From Lineus longissimus (Eukaryota; Nemertea; Pilidiophora; Heteronemertea; Lineidae), in the NCBI RefSeq assembly GCF_910592395.1, contig NC_088310.1, positions 6,145,501-6,209,500 of the forward strand: 64,000 bases of DNA, given 5' to 3'. A program made the translations under genes and the position numbers. Positions within the stretch are counted from its first letter, which is position 1, and each line of letters begins with the position of its first letter. The notes beneath the pieces were generated by a model. The model was not told the DNA's origin, did no database searches, and saw nothing but the letters and a program-made list of their open reading frames with translations. Shown here piece after piece: positions 1-13,221 of this stretch.

Positions 1-3000
1 ACTTGAGAAAAATGGACAGACCACTGGACAATGGCTGTGTAAACATTCCATGGTAAAGAATACTAAAGCTTTTCTACTAAAGAATATCAATACAAAACCT
101 TCAAAAGTGCAAACTTTTCCTCCAGTATGGAAACACCCCACCAGACAGACGACTGGGTCCATGAAGATAAGGGGGTTTACAGTCAATGATCTCAATATAC
201 ATTCCATTTGTCCAACGATCAACACCGCTGTATAAGTGGCAATATTTTCTTTGTATCTGCATGTGAGCTTGTTTGATCTGGCATTGAAAATGTCAGTGTC
301 GTGTAAATGATGTATACTTCTGTTTATAGTATTGTTAGCCTACCATACTTGTGAAGGGCAAAGTGTTTGTTTAAGATGCTGAATTCCCTTATGTTTGTAA
401 CATTTTGCAAAAGATAATCCTCCAGTATTGTTGCTCTTCTGTGCAAACAGTGAATTGTATTTGCAGTATTCCTTTGAAGTAACAATGAGGCTCTGCTAAG
501 CCCTTCCTTTTTGTGACTGGACTTGGCTTCAAATTCGAAATGCTCTATCAAATAGCAATGTTGTTCTTGGGTAGTCTTCATTAGAGTTTAATCCGATCCA
601 AAATAGATCTGTATAAACTTCGATCCCATCCTTTAGCCGTAGCACCAATGAAATGTTTATTTAAAATCGTGATCTTCTGCCAATACGACTGATGACCACA
701 CCAAACTTGAATTTAACCCTTCTGCTGCCTAGCATTGTGCCGCTGACAAAAAAACAGCAAATTTTTCAGAAATTCCCAGTTGGCGCCACTTGTCTTCCAG
801 GAGATTACGACAAATTTCTGGTTTTGAAATAGAACTGCTGATATTTATTTATGTCGGAAAATAGTCCATTCATTGACAACTTGCCAAGTAATGTTACACC
901 TATTCTGCTCCTGGGGAGTAAAATAAGAAAACCAAGAAGGCAGAAAATGATCTTTTGAGTATATAATTTGCATTTGAGTATCTTTGGTACAGTATCCTGT
1001 TCAGCATAATTTTTTTCTATGACGACACTTCATCAGAAGGTTGAACAGTAATTTCTGGTGTCTTAATTGAGTAATTAACGGCATGCTGTTTTGGCATGTT
1101 TCATTGTTGTGATTTGTAATATTTTGCCACCTTACACACCGTTCACAAGGGGTTGTTATATGTATCAGAAACCAGCTGTAAATTCCAGCGGATATTTTGT
1201 ACCTTAGTGAAACTTGTTGTCTGGTGATGAATTAGGACCAAAGTTAAAATCTGGCTTGGTTGTAATAATGTGTCAGTGTCAAGCGACTGTGAGGGTGATA
1301 TCCCTCCAATGAGGTAGTGGTCATCAAATCCAGGAGGTGCAGTCTGTCATGTGACTTTTCGGGGCTCATCCATGCTAAACAGTAGGGATGATCAGTTGCA
1401 TCTTTCCATAACTATAATGGTTGTAGTGCTGAACAAGGCCTATTTTGAAAGGAACAGAAAGTTCAGTACATTTCCACAAAAATGCACTTTTGGTGACCCT
1501 TGATTGAGATCTGGGAAGTATGAGTATTTGCCTCAAAAGCAACAGGTGGACTTGAATGGCACTTGACCACTTTAGAGTGAAAATGTGATGGATTTTGCTT
1601 TGCAGCTGAGCATGTACTCTACTAATGAAAGTGTATTGTTCACATCAGAAATGTTGGCCTGGATATCACTAATGCTTAAAGGGATTGGTTGTTACATCAC
1701 AGGGGATGCATCCCACCCCCTTCCATATTCATTCATGAAAAATCTCTGAAATTGGAATTTTTTGATTTTTTCGACTTCTGGATCCGCCCTTGCATCAGAT
1801 GTAGAGCAATGATATTACAGATCCATCTTGACATTTTAGAGCTTCCGAAATTTGCACTATTCTGATTTGTTTGATTTCTGACTAGTCATATTGAGTAAGT
1901 GGATCAGACTCAATGCTTACCCTTCATTAGCCTGGTTCTACAGATCCACCAAACTCCCCCACAGTTGCTCACTATTCCACCAAATTGCCCATGCATCTTG
2001 TTATTGGAGACTAGTAATGGTACATGTACACAGATGGCATAGACCTTCAAGAGCTAGGTACCTGATGTCAAGAATTAATAACGGACAAGTAATCCTCTTT
2101 ATTATTACTAGTACTTTTGCGTTGGTGCTGAATATTTTAAAGTAGGTGTATGAACCCTGTGAAAGTCAGGAATTCTGTTTACATCTTGTTTATCGATGTG
2201 AGGCAAGTCCTTGAGTTTTAGTCTGTCGGGCATAATGAGGGGTGACACCTTGCCTTAAATAACAGCCCCCTGCTGATAATTGATCTGTTGTGATTTAAGG
2301 GTCAGCCAACCGTCACCTTTGGCCGAAGGGGAATTCTAGTCGGTATGAAAAAACTTGACTAACAAGAATTTGGTTGAACTTTTAAGAAATGCGAGTATTT
2401 TTGGCACTTTCAATGGTCAAAATCCCCACACTGAATGCTCTGCTGACTTTTTAGTTGATTGAATGTGTCAATTAACTTTGCATGTGGCAAACCTATAAAC
2501 CTTTTCGAACCAGAGAAAACTAGTTTTCTCTTTAGTTATATTGACATTTATTGTTAACCAATACAACCAAAAAATCTGTAATAGGAATTGAGGAGAAAGG
2601 ATACACAGAAATTAATCAAACTTTATTTGACCAAAAAGGTATTCTGTAACTATATTAGTACTTTTTTGTTTTCTGCTACTATTTGTCTTACTTAAAGATA
2701 ATTAGCAAACCAACCATTGCTCTCATCCAAAAAGTGTCATTACCTGCTTTTGATACCTCTGCCTTCACTTACTCACTGTAAAATCAGTTAGGAGCAGACA
2801 CGACATTCTGCGTGGTACCACAAGCATATATCATTACAATGCTTGAAAATAACAACAGCACCTGGCTGAGTAAACAGTATTTGGCTCTTCTATAAAAAAT
2901 GGATTAACTTGTCAAAAGGAGAGCAGTTATTTTGAGTGTCGACTCAAAAAAAGCCTTTCATTCATTTTGATGGACTAAGGTAATTTGTCAGAAGCTACAT

Positions 3001-4291
3001 CATGCTTGGATTAAATTGAACTCTTTTAATCAAGTTAGCATTTCAGGATGTTTTTTCTCCTTTCTTTTATATGGAAACGTAGTTAGAGCGAGAATTTTGT
3101 GTATATGATTGGTGATTTGTATTTGATAAACATTTGTTATGAAATTGTGTTGTGTATATAATTGATCATTGCAAATTTTGTATGAATAAATTAAATTAAA
3201 ATCTGGAGATAGAAAACTGTTTTGCTCGTCTTTTTTTCTCTGTACATCGCATCCTTTCTGAAGTTCATCAATTCGGGATGCCAAAAAAATGACACACTGG
3301 TAATGTCCTCTTTTGCTCTTTCATGACTTGAGACCTATCCAGCTGTGACCATGGTTTCACCGGTTACACATTGAATGAAATGAGTTGATATATAGCATCC
3401 ATAAATACAGTGAAATGATCACTTATCATCAATCCATAGTATAAAAGGTTTTGATATTCCCCTTCTAAGATACCTGAAGCTGGAACCCCTTCCCCCACCC
3501 ACCCCAGATGATGTGACAGACTTGCCAAAACTCGCAGCAGAAGTGCACCTTGTGCAAAGCTGTGGAATTATTCTGAATACCTGTGTATGAATAGTGTCCC
3601 TGAGGGTGTGACTAGGCTGACTGCCCTGAAGCTGTCTGTGGACGCCTGCAAAAATGCTGTCCTTGGATGTGTCCTGAGCAGCAGAATTACTCTGAATACC
3701 TATGTATGAAAGCTCTCCCCATGGATAGGACTCGAAGCTTAACGATTCTGAATACCTAGTGGGCAAGAAAGCTGTCTTTGAGGTGGATGTTACCATTACC
3801 ACAGGCGATTGCATTTTTACTGGTGGAATATCTGTGATGTTTCAGTGTGCCTGTGTTTTCCCAACAATAAATCAGGACTCGAATGGTTTTTGTTTGGTAT
3901 TCAGTGGTCACTTAATCCGTGAATGTATAGGGGAACAATCGGGGAAACACTGCAAAATGGGGAACAACCACAGATAATACCCCGGTATAAACCTCAGCTT
4001 CGCTTTTCTGAACTTCACTTTATTGAACTTCATACTGCATGGACTAAGTACTAATAGGGCAGTCCACGCAGTTATATCGATTGATAATTTAAGTACCCTG
4101 GTTTTTGAACCACAATAAAGTTCAGTACGGTCAATACGATGTACTGAAGTTGATATATTTTACGACTGAAAATTTGGCCTGCGTAGGAACACGATGCTCT
4201 TGTATTTTGGGTAATGTCTATTTGAAATTTGAATACCAAAAAGTGTGAAGATCTCATAATTAGGAGGTAATTGTAGTGGGAAAAGCTGTCA
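1..4291. other. Gene-free left flank, possible 3' UTR of a gene outside the window
   Basis: No exon with both good splice signals and a recognisable protein was found on either strand. Open frames here are short and of low complexity. An AATAAA hexamer on the plus strand at 3185-3190 could end a long 3' UTR of a plus-strand gene lying left of the window, but no coding part of such a gene is visible. Around 3560-3750 a short phrase (tctgaatacc) recurs three times in a loosely repeated stretch. Confidence 0.3.
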
Positions 4292-4496
4292 TTGTTAACT
4301 GTTATCATGGAAATAGAAACATCATGTTGTCTTTATCTGCCCGTAGTCTGTAGTCAAAATGGCAGAAAAGGCCTCAAAATTCATGAGATGAATCTAGAAA
4401 CTGCCTGCGGGCATCTATACAATGTAATTACTGATGGTCACCATACGATTCAAGTTCTACCATTTAAGAGAAAGTATTTTAAGAGTGTGTTTAAAG

Positions 4497-4515
4497 CCCC
4501 CCCCCCCCCCCCCCC
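4497..4515. repeat. Poly-C tract (19 C)
   Basis: An uninterrupted run of cytosines. It lies inside a 149-codon open frame (4292-4741, +) and encodes that frame's proline run, which argues that the frame is fortuitous. Similar G/C homopolymers occur at 41988-42004, 50902-50916 and 58108-58121. Confidence 0.9.
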
Positions 4516-4818
4516 GTCTCAACACTTTAGCGCAGACAAACTAACCCAAAAGAACTTGTCTGGCAAAATTATCAAATATAGAATAACGGAGCAGAACAGA
4601 AGACCTGTTATTCAGTTGCCATATTTGGATGTATATCGTAAACATTTCTTGGAAATACTCGCCATAAATGATTTAGATTATTCAAAATATCAAAGCCTTT
4701 TTCAACATGTCCTAGGTCTTGTCCCCGGACTTGCCTACTGAACGCGGCCTTCTGAAAAAGAGGTCAGGTCAGGTTTATAGATTGAAGAGATTCACCATTC
4801 GAAAATTCGACTTGATTC

Positions 4819-4900
4819 CTGACCGAGGTCATCCTGGGGAAATAAGGGGTCAATGTTCGCTTCTCCGGTAGCAGCGACATGCCCCTGATTTCCTCGAGAT
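4819..4900. repeat. Structured dispersed repeat, copy 1 (nested hairpin)
   Basis: Contains an inner stem, ATGTTCGCT (4853-4861) facing AGCGACAT (4873-4880), around an 11-base loop beginning tctccgg. An outer stem pairs about 4831-4848 with 4880-4897. A second copy lies at about 13222-13300, beyond the P450 gene. The two copies share about 45 bases with few changes, including the loop. Confidence 0.6.
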
Positions 4901-4924
4901 ATATAGACATACATGTAGGTAAAC

Positions 4925-5120
4925 GTGCAAACGTGCGATTTATAAATCGCTGCGACCAGCGACTGATTACAATCACTCGCCATCTTTGATATAAATTATT
5001 ATATTGATTGACCGATTCTTGTCGCAGTTATACGATCAATCACTATACGAGCAATTATCGTCGCATGTGATTTATTAGGGGGTATAGCAGCGATTTAAAT
5101 CGCTTGGTTACGACACAGTA
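4925..5120. repeat. Palindrome-rich segment, possible decayed foldback element
   Basis: Two short palindromes, gcgatttataaatcgc and gcgatttaaatcgc, lie near the two ends of this stretch in opposed contexts, with gcgac/gtcgc words between them. This looks like an eroded terminal-inverted-repeat element, but no clean long arms or target-site duplication could be traced. Confidence 0.3.
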
Positions 5121-6379
5121 TTTTGTTACAGTCTCGGTTGAGAAGTTGGCCCCCAACATATATCACTGCTCCAGTGAATTTTCCAATGGTAATACCAAAA
5201 CTATGCCAAAGGTGGGAGGCGCCGTAGTTGACTAAAGCCATGGATGGTGAGGTTTTCTTTGATTCTGCGGCTACTGGCCGATGCTATGCAGTTTTCGCTT
5301 AGTTACAGAGGTTTTTCAATCACGACCCCTTGCATTAAAAAAATGACATTGTGCCATCGACATTTGGCATTAGGATTTGCAGTGTTTCGCGCATCTATAC
5401 TGACATAAACTATAGCAAAAGAATTTCACACAAAACATTGAAGATATTTGGCAGCTTTTTAGGTGTTTTCTTGGAAATACATAAAGTAATTCAGTTGGTC
5501 CTTAAGAGATTGATAAAAGCTGTTCAATCGCCTCAAATCGCTTGGAATCACAAAACTTTTGAAAGGCTATCCTTGTGATTTGCTGTCAAGTCTACATACA
5601 TGTATTTACGGAAAGTACATGTATATTCGTTAAAATCAACATTGCGTCTATAAAGTGAGGAGTTTGTTTCTGCTGCATCTTCTGTGTGAAATGGCCAAAA
5701 TCCGACTAGTTATTATAGCAGTGCGAGGTAATGCGACTGGTCAACCGCGCTCTATGCACTATATACTACGGGAAAACCTATATTTTTTACTCCAGATCGC
5801 GTTGTAATAGCAGAACAATCCCATACACCATCTGAAAAATCGGCTTTCACTTTCCCGTTACCACTTCGGGAGATGCACCACTAATTCTGCTACCCCATGG
5901 TCAAATTCAAATCAGGTCAATGACTGATATTCGTTCAGCAATTGCAGTTCATCCAATTTATCATATAAAACAAAAACAAAAACTACCCTCACAAATGTGA
6001 CTTTCCGCGCACTTGACGTATATTCAACAAATAAATGATATACTGCAATGGGGAATATCTCTTTATTGTGGTTTCGACTTCCAAGAAAACCTTTCTTAGT
6101 TCTGAAAAGCTTAATGGCGTACATTCACAAATTGACAGCATTGGTATTTAGCGGCGCAAAGAGCAAGGGCCTATAGGGGCCTGGGAGTCGTCAGTAAGAA
6201 CGGTATAAGGTGAACGAGTCTCACCAGCCAATGGCAAATTAGTTCAAAGATACGTCACAGACGGCACGCGGTTCGTACTTAAATTCTCTCGATCGTTTGC
6301 GGAGACCATCTGTGGAGTTCAATATCAACAAACACTGTCATCAGTCCCAGACGAAAAGATTTTGTTTGCAAATTGTAAA
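5121..6379. other. Upstream region of the P450 gene
   Basis: No coding exon recognised. The stretch just before the P450 start probably holds its promoter and 5' UTR, but no convincing TATA box or initiator could be picked out. Confidence 0.3.
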
Positions 6380-9300
6380 ATGGAGTTTCTTAGAGACTTC
6401 CTCGGGGCATTGCTCCGCCGCGACCAAGCGGAGACGACGATAGAGCTAATCAAAGACAGGGTAAGTATTTTGTTTCGAAACTTCCACACGATTTTCAGAT
6501 TTTTCTCATTTTAAGTTGAATACGAATGTAAATTATTCAATTTATCGGGTATTCCTTAAAGAGGCGATTCAGCAGGTCTCAATCCATCTTCTCATAAATG
6601 ATGATTGGCAATGAACCAATCACATTTGCTTCTTTCATGAAAAGACACATTGATCGTCATTTTTGTAATGTGGAAAGGCCTAATTTTGTGGTATTGCAAA
6701 TGTTTGTATTTTGTTTCTCTTCTATACACCCCTTTCAATTTCTTGGCCTCTCTGTTACTGCCGCATCTCCGCTAAGTTGGTTCTGCATGCAAAAACCCTG
6801 ACAACAGAAAATGTATAGGGCCTAGTTTTTGTATCGGACGGAATAATAATATTTTGATATTATTCTTGCAAATATAGTAGAGTTGATTAGTATATTCCCC
6901 CTAAATGCAGTTAATTTCGTGTTTAACCTTTAATAAAACTTCAGTAACGTTAGAAATTTAATGTAGCTCAATCATCGTGCCCATTTAACTAATGTATATT
7001 ACATTTCAACTTTGCCCGCTCCATGGGTATATGCTAGTTCCTTTAACACAAACACAAACACTCTTGAAATATGTTAATGGAGGGTCATTGACTGCAGATG
7101 ATGTTTATTACTGGTTCATTTTTGACACTTTTATTGGGTAATGTCACTTCCAACAACTAAACAAGTCGAATGACAGGAATGAACAACAACACCTGATGTC
7201 ATAGATCTATGCATCACGGGTCACCCACCCTTCAGTAAAAGCATTATGCTCCCCCTTGCACCATTCAAAAGATAAAAAATCCCGATTAAAAGGAAAAAGG
7301 GCAACTTGGGTTTGAAAATAATCGCAAATCAAATCATCGTTCGATGGCATCATTTTCATAGGCCTAAGTTTTGGCACCAACTGCCAGCACGTTTAACATG
7401 CTCAAATGGCGCTTAAAGTAAGTGCATCCGGGATTTTCATTCTTTTTTATTTGAAAGCAGGTTAACCATGTGGGAGGTTATGCCCAGGGATTGAGGCCCA
7501 AACATGCGTTTTAATTATGAATGACTGCCTTGGATAATTTTAAAATCCGACTTATTACGCCCTTTCTGGACAGTCGGCGAAAACGACATACGGGGTTTCC
7601 CTTCGTGTTCCGGCAGACTTGTTTTATTTCAAAGAAGTGTCAGACTTATTTATATATATATTAGTGTACAAGGGGTTAAGTGTCCTGAATTCGCGGAACA
7701 CAGGATGGACATTTAGTAGGCCTGAAGTTTCTAGCAGACTTCTAATTGTTTGTTTTTGTTTGTTTTAAAAGGTTCGCCACAACAATTATTGATGAATTCA
7801 AAAATATATCGCCGATGTTTACCTTGTAAACAATACTCGCAACGCAGTTTTGAAGATTCAGGCGTATTTTGATTGCTGCAACTAACGCTTTTATCATTTG
7901 AATTCGCAGTATTTCTGTGAACCGAAGAAGAACTTGTTTAACGGTTTTGAATTAAATTGTTGTATAGCACGGACCGTCTTTTTATTTCAGGTGAGAGTCA
8001 CAAACGAAAATGGTCGTTTGGGTGCGAACGGAGCTTTGCTGCTGGTGACGGTCATCCTCATGGTTATTGCTTGCTGGTAAGTGACGCTTATTAGACATTT
8101 AAATGTGAAATCTGCAATGAAAATGTAGATAAGTATATTTCTTATAACAATATTGCAACAGGAAATCAGTTCCTAAGAAGTTCCATTAACCGCTTAAAGA
8201 AAACCAAAGTAGTTGTTGTGACCATTTGCGAAAGCATGTTTAACGTTTAAAAAGGAAAATAGTTCTCATCACCATTTGAAGAAGAAAGCAGGTCTTGTCA
8301 CCATTTAGAGAGAAAAGTAGTTCCTGTTACCATTGTAAGAAGAAAGCAGTTTTTCTGTTACCATTTGAAGAAAGAAGCAGTTTTTTACCACTTGAGGAGG
8401 AAAGTAGTTCTTGCTACTATTTGAAGAGGAAAGAAGTTATTGTTACTATTTGAAGAGGAAAGTAGTTCTTGTTACCATTTGAAGAGGAAAGCAGTTCTTA
8501 TTTCTCTTTGAAGAGGAAAGTATGTAGTTCTTGTTCAATGGAAGAAACGATTAACAGTGCCTGTTACATTTGTTTTTCCAGGAGACGAAGGCAAGCCTTT
8601 CTAGTATTCCAGGTCCGGGGCATAAACGGGCCTAGGCCCAACTTCTTGATTGGTAATCTGCAGGAGACCAAAGATGTAAGTATTGAAATTTCGAGATAAA
8701 GGGAAAGTGTAGGAAACTCTTCGGAATAGCGTGATAACCTTGAAACTGCAGATGAAGTGACGGATGCATATGCCGACCCGATTTGTTCAACCACCTTTCG
8801 AGTGTCGTAGTGAGTTTTCGCAAATTTCCCGAAACGCAAACGCAAGCGCTGATCCCATTGTTCGACATCTTGATCAGGAGCTCGAACAATGGGATAGGCG
8901 TTCGTGTTGGCGTTTCGGGGGATTTGCGAAAACTCCCTATATAAATTTATTACCAATCGAATAACTTCTCTGCATTTTAGGGAATGAGCGATGCTATCCG
9001 TGATTGGTCAAAGAAGTTCGGCAAGACATACGGGTTCTTTGAAGGTCCACTGCCCATGTTGGCTACATCCGATATTGAAATTTTGAAGCAGGTTTTCATC
9101 ACTCAACATAGCAAATTTGCTGCCAGAAAGGTAAAGTGTCGGGAGCTTAAACGACATTTAGATTTCAGATTTGTGTTATCTAAATGGATGTGAAATAGGC
9201 TACACAATCAAAACTTAGTGAATTAGAATTTGGCGAAAGTATACACCGACCAATCCCCGTCAAGAACAGCAGCACGAGTGGACGATTTACGTTTATACCT

Positions 9301-12300
9301 TTATGGTATTACTCACATGTTCCCATGCTACTTTTCAGCCTTTGCCAGTTGGTGAGGGTCCAGATGGAGAGGATATCCATATTGCTTTCGCACACGGTCA
9401 AAGATGGAAGAAGCAACGGGACATTATGTCGCCATTATTTAGAACCAGCAATTTAAAACAGGTAAGATTGGCAACTACGTGTATAGTTAAATAGAGAGGT
9501 AAAGCTTTGTGCAAGATGAGCCCCAATGCTATTTGAGATCGACATATATAACGATAGGGGAAGGGTAAGGCGTTGAAAACTAATTCCGTGGTTACGAAAC
9601 ATTGATATTCTCAACCTGAGCGACGAACCGTCCAGAAATATAGGCTGGCCTACATATTAGAAAAGACCACAAGTTGGAAACCTTTTTGTACCAGGAATAG
9701 GGTTGTTGGTACTAATACAAATTATTCCCTTGTGCCACCGAAAGAGGTCATTCCTGGCCATCTTCTAAACGACAAATGATATACATGTATGTACATGTAT
9801 CATTATTCTGTTCACAGATGTTGCCAGAGGTTCAGAAGTGTAACGACAAGTTCATGAAGGTCCTTGAGGACAGGCGATTGGAGAGCAAGCCGTTTGATAT
9901 TTACAGGTAAGTTCATCAAAGGCTAAAGTTATTCACGGATGAAATGCCACGAATTAATAATATAGCTCAGATAGTTTTTCTACGGCTTATTTTTAACTGA
10001 TTATCAATCATACTTTATGTGTTATAACAATTGTCATCACAGTTTCAATTCCCTGGCAATGTCCTAAAATGCGAATTGGTGTACATTGTTTTCGGTTTCT
10101 CGTGTACAGAGTGCAACTTTAAATTACTAAAACGTGTACCTAAATCTTCAGGGAATTCCAATCCTGCACGTTGGAGACCATCTGCCGGGTGGGTTTCGGG
10201 CTCGATTGCGATGGAATGGACTTCGAAGCTTTCAGAAGACTCTGCAGAGATTGCTTTCAGTCTATCACTCCGGAGGGCTTAAAGAAGAGACCCGTGTTCC
10301 TCATGTCCATTATTCTGGGAGGTGAGTACATAGAGTTGATTCACTCTTTAGAGGCGCAAATAATTGATAGGAAAACGTCGAAGCCACCGTCATTAGTTCA
10401 GTTGGAAGTTGTCATTAGACACCTGATATTTAATCTCAAATTTGAAGTCGGAGTGGGAGTCGTAAATGATGCCCAACCTCTGTGTCGTCTCAAGAAATAA
10501 CTGAGTAGGAGACGGTCCTAGTCAAAAGAAACTAAAGAAGATAAATAACGATGATTAATAAGTTGTCAACTTTTTGTTTTCAATTCTAATTCCAGTTATC
10601 TTTCCCAGCTTGAAGGAATACTGGAACAAGATGCAGATGGCCTTTCACAACAATAAAATTGACACCAACCCTTCAATCATCCTTCAGGAAGCAATCAAGG
10701 GCATGATTGAAGAGAGGAAAAGGGAAGCGGTGAGTTGAACGCCCGATTTCCAATTTTGTACGGAAAAGTTCCCCAATCCGACACATTGTCGTTTCAAATC
10801 AATACGACCGTCTCCTTCTTGTGCCCGCCGATGTGTGGCCCATCTGCTACATTGTGACGTGAAAGTGGAATGCAATGGGAGGCCGCGGTTGCGGCTGAAG
10901 AATATTCCCGAGTTTCAGTGCTACATCACCATTCTTCAGCCTTCCCGGCACTGCTTTTCCATACACGTTCACCTCTAATTGCTCTATGTGTTAACTGCTT
11001 GCTGAAGTGATGAAGCCATGACCGTACCTCACTTTGTGTCTCGTTCTAGTAAGAAATGTATAGCGTTAGGCCTATATATCTATTGCTGAACAAAGCGTAT
11101 AACCTTGTAACATTATTGGCGTTGAACTTATGTTTATCATCTTACTTCCGTTTCAGTCTCTCCGAGGAGATTTCTTACAACAACTCCTAGACGCATCAGA
11201 CTACAACAACAATAAGTTCAAGGGAAAGAAATCTCTTGAGGCGGGGGTAAGTGCTTTACTCTCCCGGTTTGCGCTCTGTCATAATCTGATGGAATCCAAC
11301 TTTTGATCAAAATCGTCCAAAACAGGTTGGGCCGAATTTACGAAGGGTGTTTAAGAGTTAGACGCGTGTAAATTCTACATAATCAGTTTCAGGGCCTAAT
11401 GCGGTTTTCATGAAGAAACCCTCCAAGGCCCTGACTCTGTCTATTCAGACATTAAACGCTGTTTTATGCTAAACACCCTTTGTAAATTCGGCCCGTTATG
11501 TTTTACTTTCAACTTTAAATTGCGCGTGCAACGCTAACTCCCTCTCCATACACATTTCCTTCTTCTTGCTCATCACGGCATTGAAACCGTGCCGCCTCCT
11601 TCTCCATACACGGACCCATTTTAGTGAAGACGCGCGTGTTTTTGGATGACATGTTTTTACATGCATCTGTATCTTCTTCCAGGAACTTTATGCCAACTCG
11701 TCCGTATTTCTGTTGGCTGGGTATGACACCACCAGCACGACCCTGGCCTTTGCCGCCCATGCACTGGCCATCCATCCTGAGATGCAGAGGAAGATACAGG
11801 AAGAAATCGATGAAATAGTTGGCGATGAGGCCACCTTTACATACGAACAACTGAAAGAACTAAAATATCTGGACAGAGTGATCTCGGAGGTCCTGAGACT
11901 GCATCCCGTTGCACCAAGGTAAACATTAGTGCAGTAATAGATCAGAATACAGTCATGCATGAACCCATCTATGGGTTAGTCTTACGTTTCGTATTGGATT
12001 AAGTTGGGAAGTCGTCTCTCTCTCTTGTCTTAAGTGGTCTCTTAATCATTTTGATATTCCGTCTTGATGCCAACTCCGGCAAGAGGCGCGATTGTAAACC
12101 GGCGACGATCGGAGCACAACCGAACTCGTCCTTCAATTATTCAATCATTCCCAGCTTTCGGGTGCGGTAGGTAGTGATTCGGAATCGGAGGTCCACTTTA
12201 TAAAGGCACTCTTGCTCATCATCAGTTTGCTCTTTTCTTCCAGTGGTGTAACCAGGATGTGCATTGAAGAAACAACCGTGAAAGGCATCCACTTCCCTCG

Positions 12301-12852
12301 CGGTCTTTCAGTGGTAGCAGACGTTAGGACGTTGCACTCCGATCCAGAGCTATGGGGAAACAACCCAGAAGAGTTTGACCCTGATAGGTAGGTCTTATTA
12401 GATGCACTGCAAGCCGCATTGGATGAAGTCAGCTATGAATCTGTGTTTAGAGAAAGGTCCCCAAAATCGTTATATCTCTTTACTCGGATCTGTCCCGTCC
12501 TGCCAAAACAAATCTCTACTTTGCGACATGCCTAGAGCAATTGCACCATTCCATTCTACCTTATACAATGTACTTATTTAGGGTATTAACTTCCCCTGTT
12601 CACTTCAGATTCCTCCCAGAAAAGAAAGCCAGCCGCAACTCAGCAGCATACTTGCCATTTGGAATTGGGCCAAGACATTGCATCGGAATGAGATTTGCCT
12701 TGGTAGAAATGAAGCTGATTTTAGTGACATTATTACGAAAGTACACGCTCAGTCGATGCGAAGAAACGGTTGTTCCCATGGACGTTTGTGAGTCGGCCAC
12801 CTTACTGATTCCAAAAGAAGGTGTAATGGTTAAGGTGGAATTAAGAGACTGA
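6380..12852 (+). CDS. Cytochrome P450, CYP3 clan (12 exons, complete)
   Basis: A heme-thiolate monooxygenase, expected on the ER membrane with NADPH-P450 reductase as partner; the substrate cannot be predicted. Exons: 6380-6460, 7991-8076, 8582-8675, 8981-9130, 9339-9461, 9818-9906, 10152-10321, 10596-10729, 11157-11246, 11683-11918, 12244-12387, 12609-12852. All junctions are GT-AG and phases join to 546 aa. A membrane helix spans residues about 42-56, followed by the hinge GINGPRPNFLIGN. Other motifs are helix C WKKQR (160-164), helix I AGYDTT (351-356), ExxR as EVLR (408-411), PDRF, and the heme loop FGIGPRHCIG with Cys490. The heme loop followed by MRFALVEMK, and the KTYGFFEG segment, place it in clan 3 (CYP3/5/6/9-like). 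About 40 polar residues precede the membrane helix, which is unusual, so the first exon is the least certain part. A polyadenylation signal is at 13178-13183. Confidence 0.9.
8200..8535. repeat. Minisatellite of about 30 bp units in a P450 intron
   Basis: About ten diverged tandem copies of a purine-rich unit resembling accatttgaagaggaaag followed by tagttcttgtt. Copies towards the right end are more alike. The array ends just before the acceptor of the third exon at 8582. Confidence 0.75.
8808..8939. mobile_element. Foldback MITE-like element in a P450 intron
   Basis: Two inverted arms of about 55 bp (about 8808-8864 and 8881-8939) flank a short spacer. The outer parts match closely, for example gagttttcgcaaat facing atttgcgaaaactc, and the inner parts match at cccattgttcga facing tcgaacaatggg. 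There is no coding capacity. The element sits 41 bp before the exon at 8981. Confidence 0.7.
11329..11494. mobile_element. MITE with 25 bp terminal inverted repeats, 3 bp target duplication
   Basis: The left end gggccgaatttacgaagggt and the right end, read on the other strand, gggccgaatttacaaagggt differ by one base over about 25 bp. The element is 166 bp and noncoding, and is flanked by GTT on both sides (11326-11328 and 11495-11497). A GGGCC terminus with a 3 bp duplication suits a PIF/Harbinger-type nonautonomous element. It lies in a P450 intron. Confidence 0.75.
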
Positions 12853-13177
12853 GCTAATGACAATCAATTTGATGTTCTCTTATTGCTGCGTGTGTTCACA
12901 TAAAAAAACTGCCTCACCTCACGGTGCTATTGCATAACCGAGGAATGAGAATTGTGCTGGGTGGTTGTTCTTTCCTGGAGCTCTCGTGGTACAATTAAAC
13001 CAGTTCTTTCGGGACGGTTTCGTCAAAAAGGGCCACCCATTAGGCCTACATCACGGGAAGGACGTAGGGGCCTATAGTTGAGAAGACAGCGGATCGAATT
13101 ACCGTCAAAAAGTTGTAAATATAAATATTTCGTTACGTCACGTATTCATATGCGTGCAAGTTATTTTTATATAGGAA

Positions 13178-13183
13178 AATAAA
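13178..13183 (+). terminator. Polyadenylation signal of the P450 gene
   Basis: AATAAA about 330 bp after the P450 stop codon, with a second copy at 13194-13199. Confidence 0.5.
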
Positions 13184-13221
13184 TACATTTAAAAATAAAA
13201 ATATTGATTTAAATTATTTTT

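Noticed and set aside
3419-3814. 131-codon minus-strand open frame
   Set aside because: No recognisable motif. It runs over a loosely repeated stretch, and its composition is not protein-like.
4292-4741. 149-codon plus-strand open frame with a proline run
   Set aside because: The proline run comes from a 19-base poly-C tract, no domain is recognisable, and there is no splice or neighbour support.
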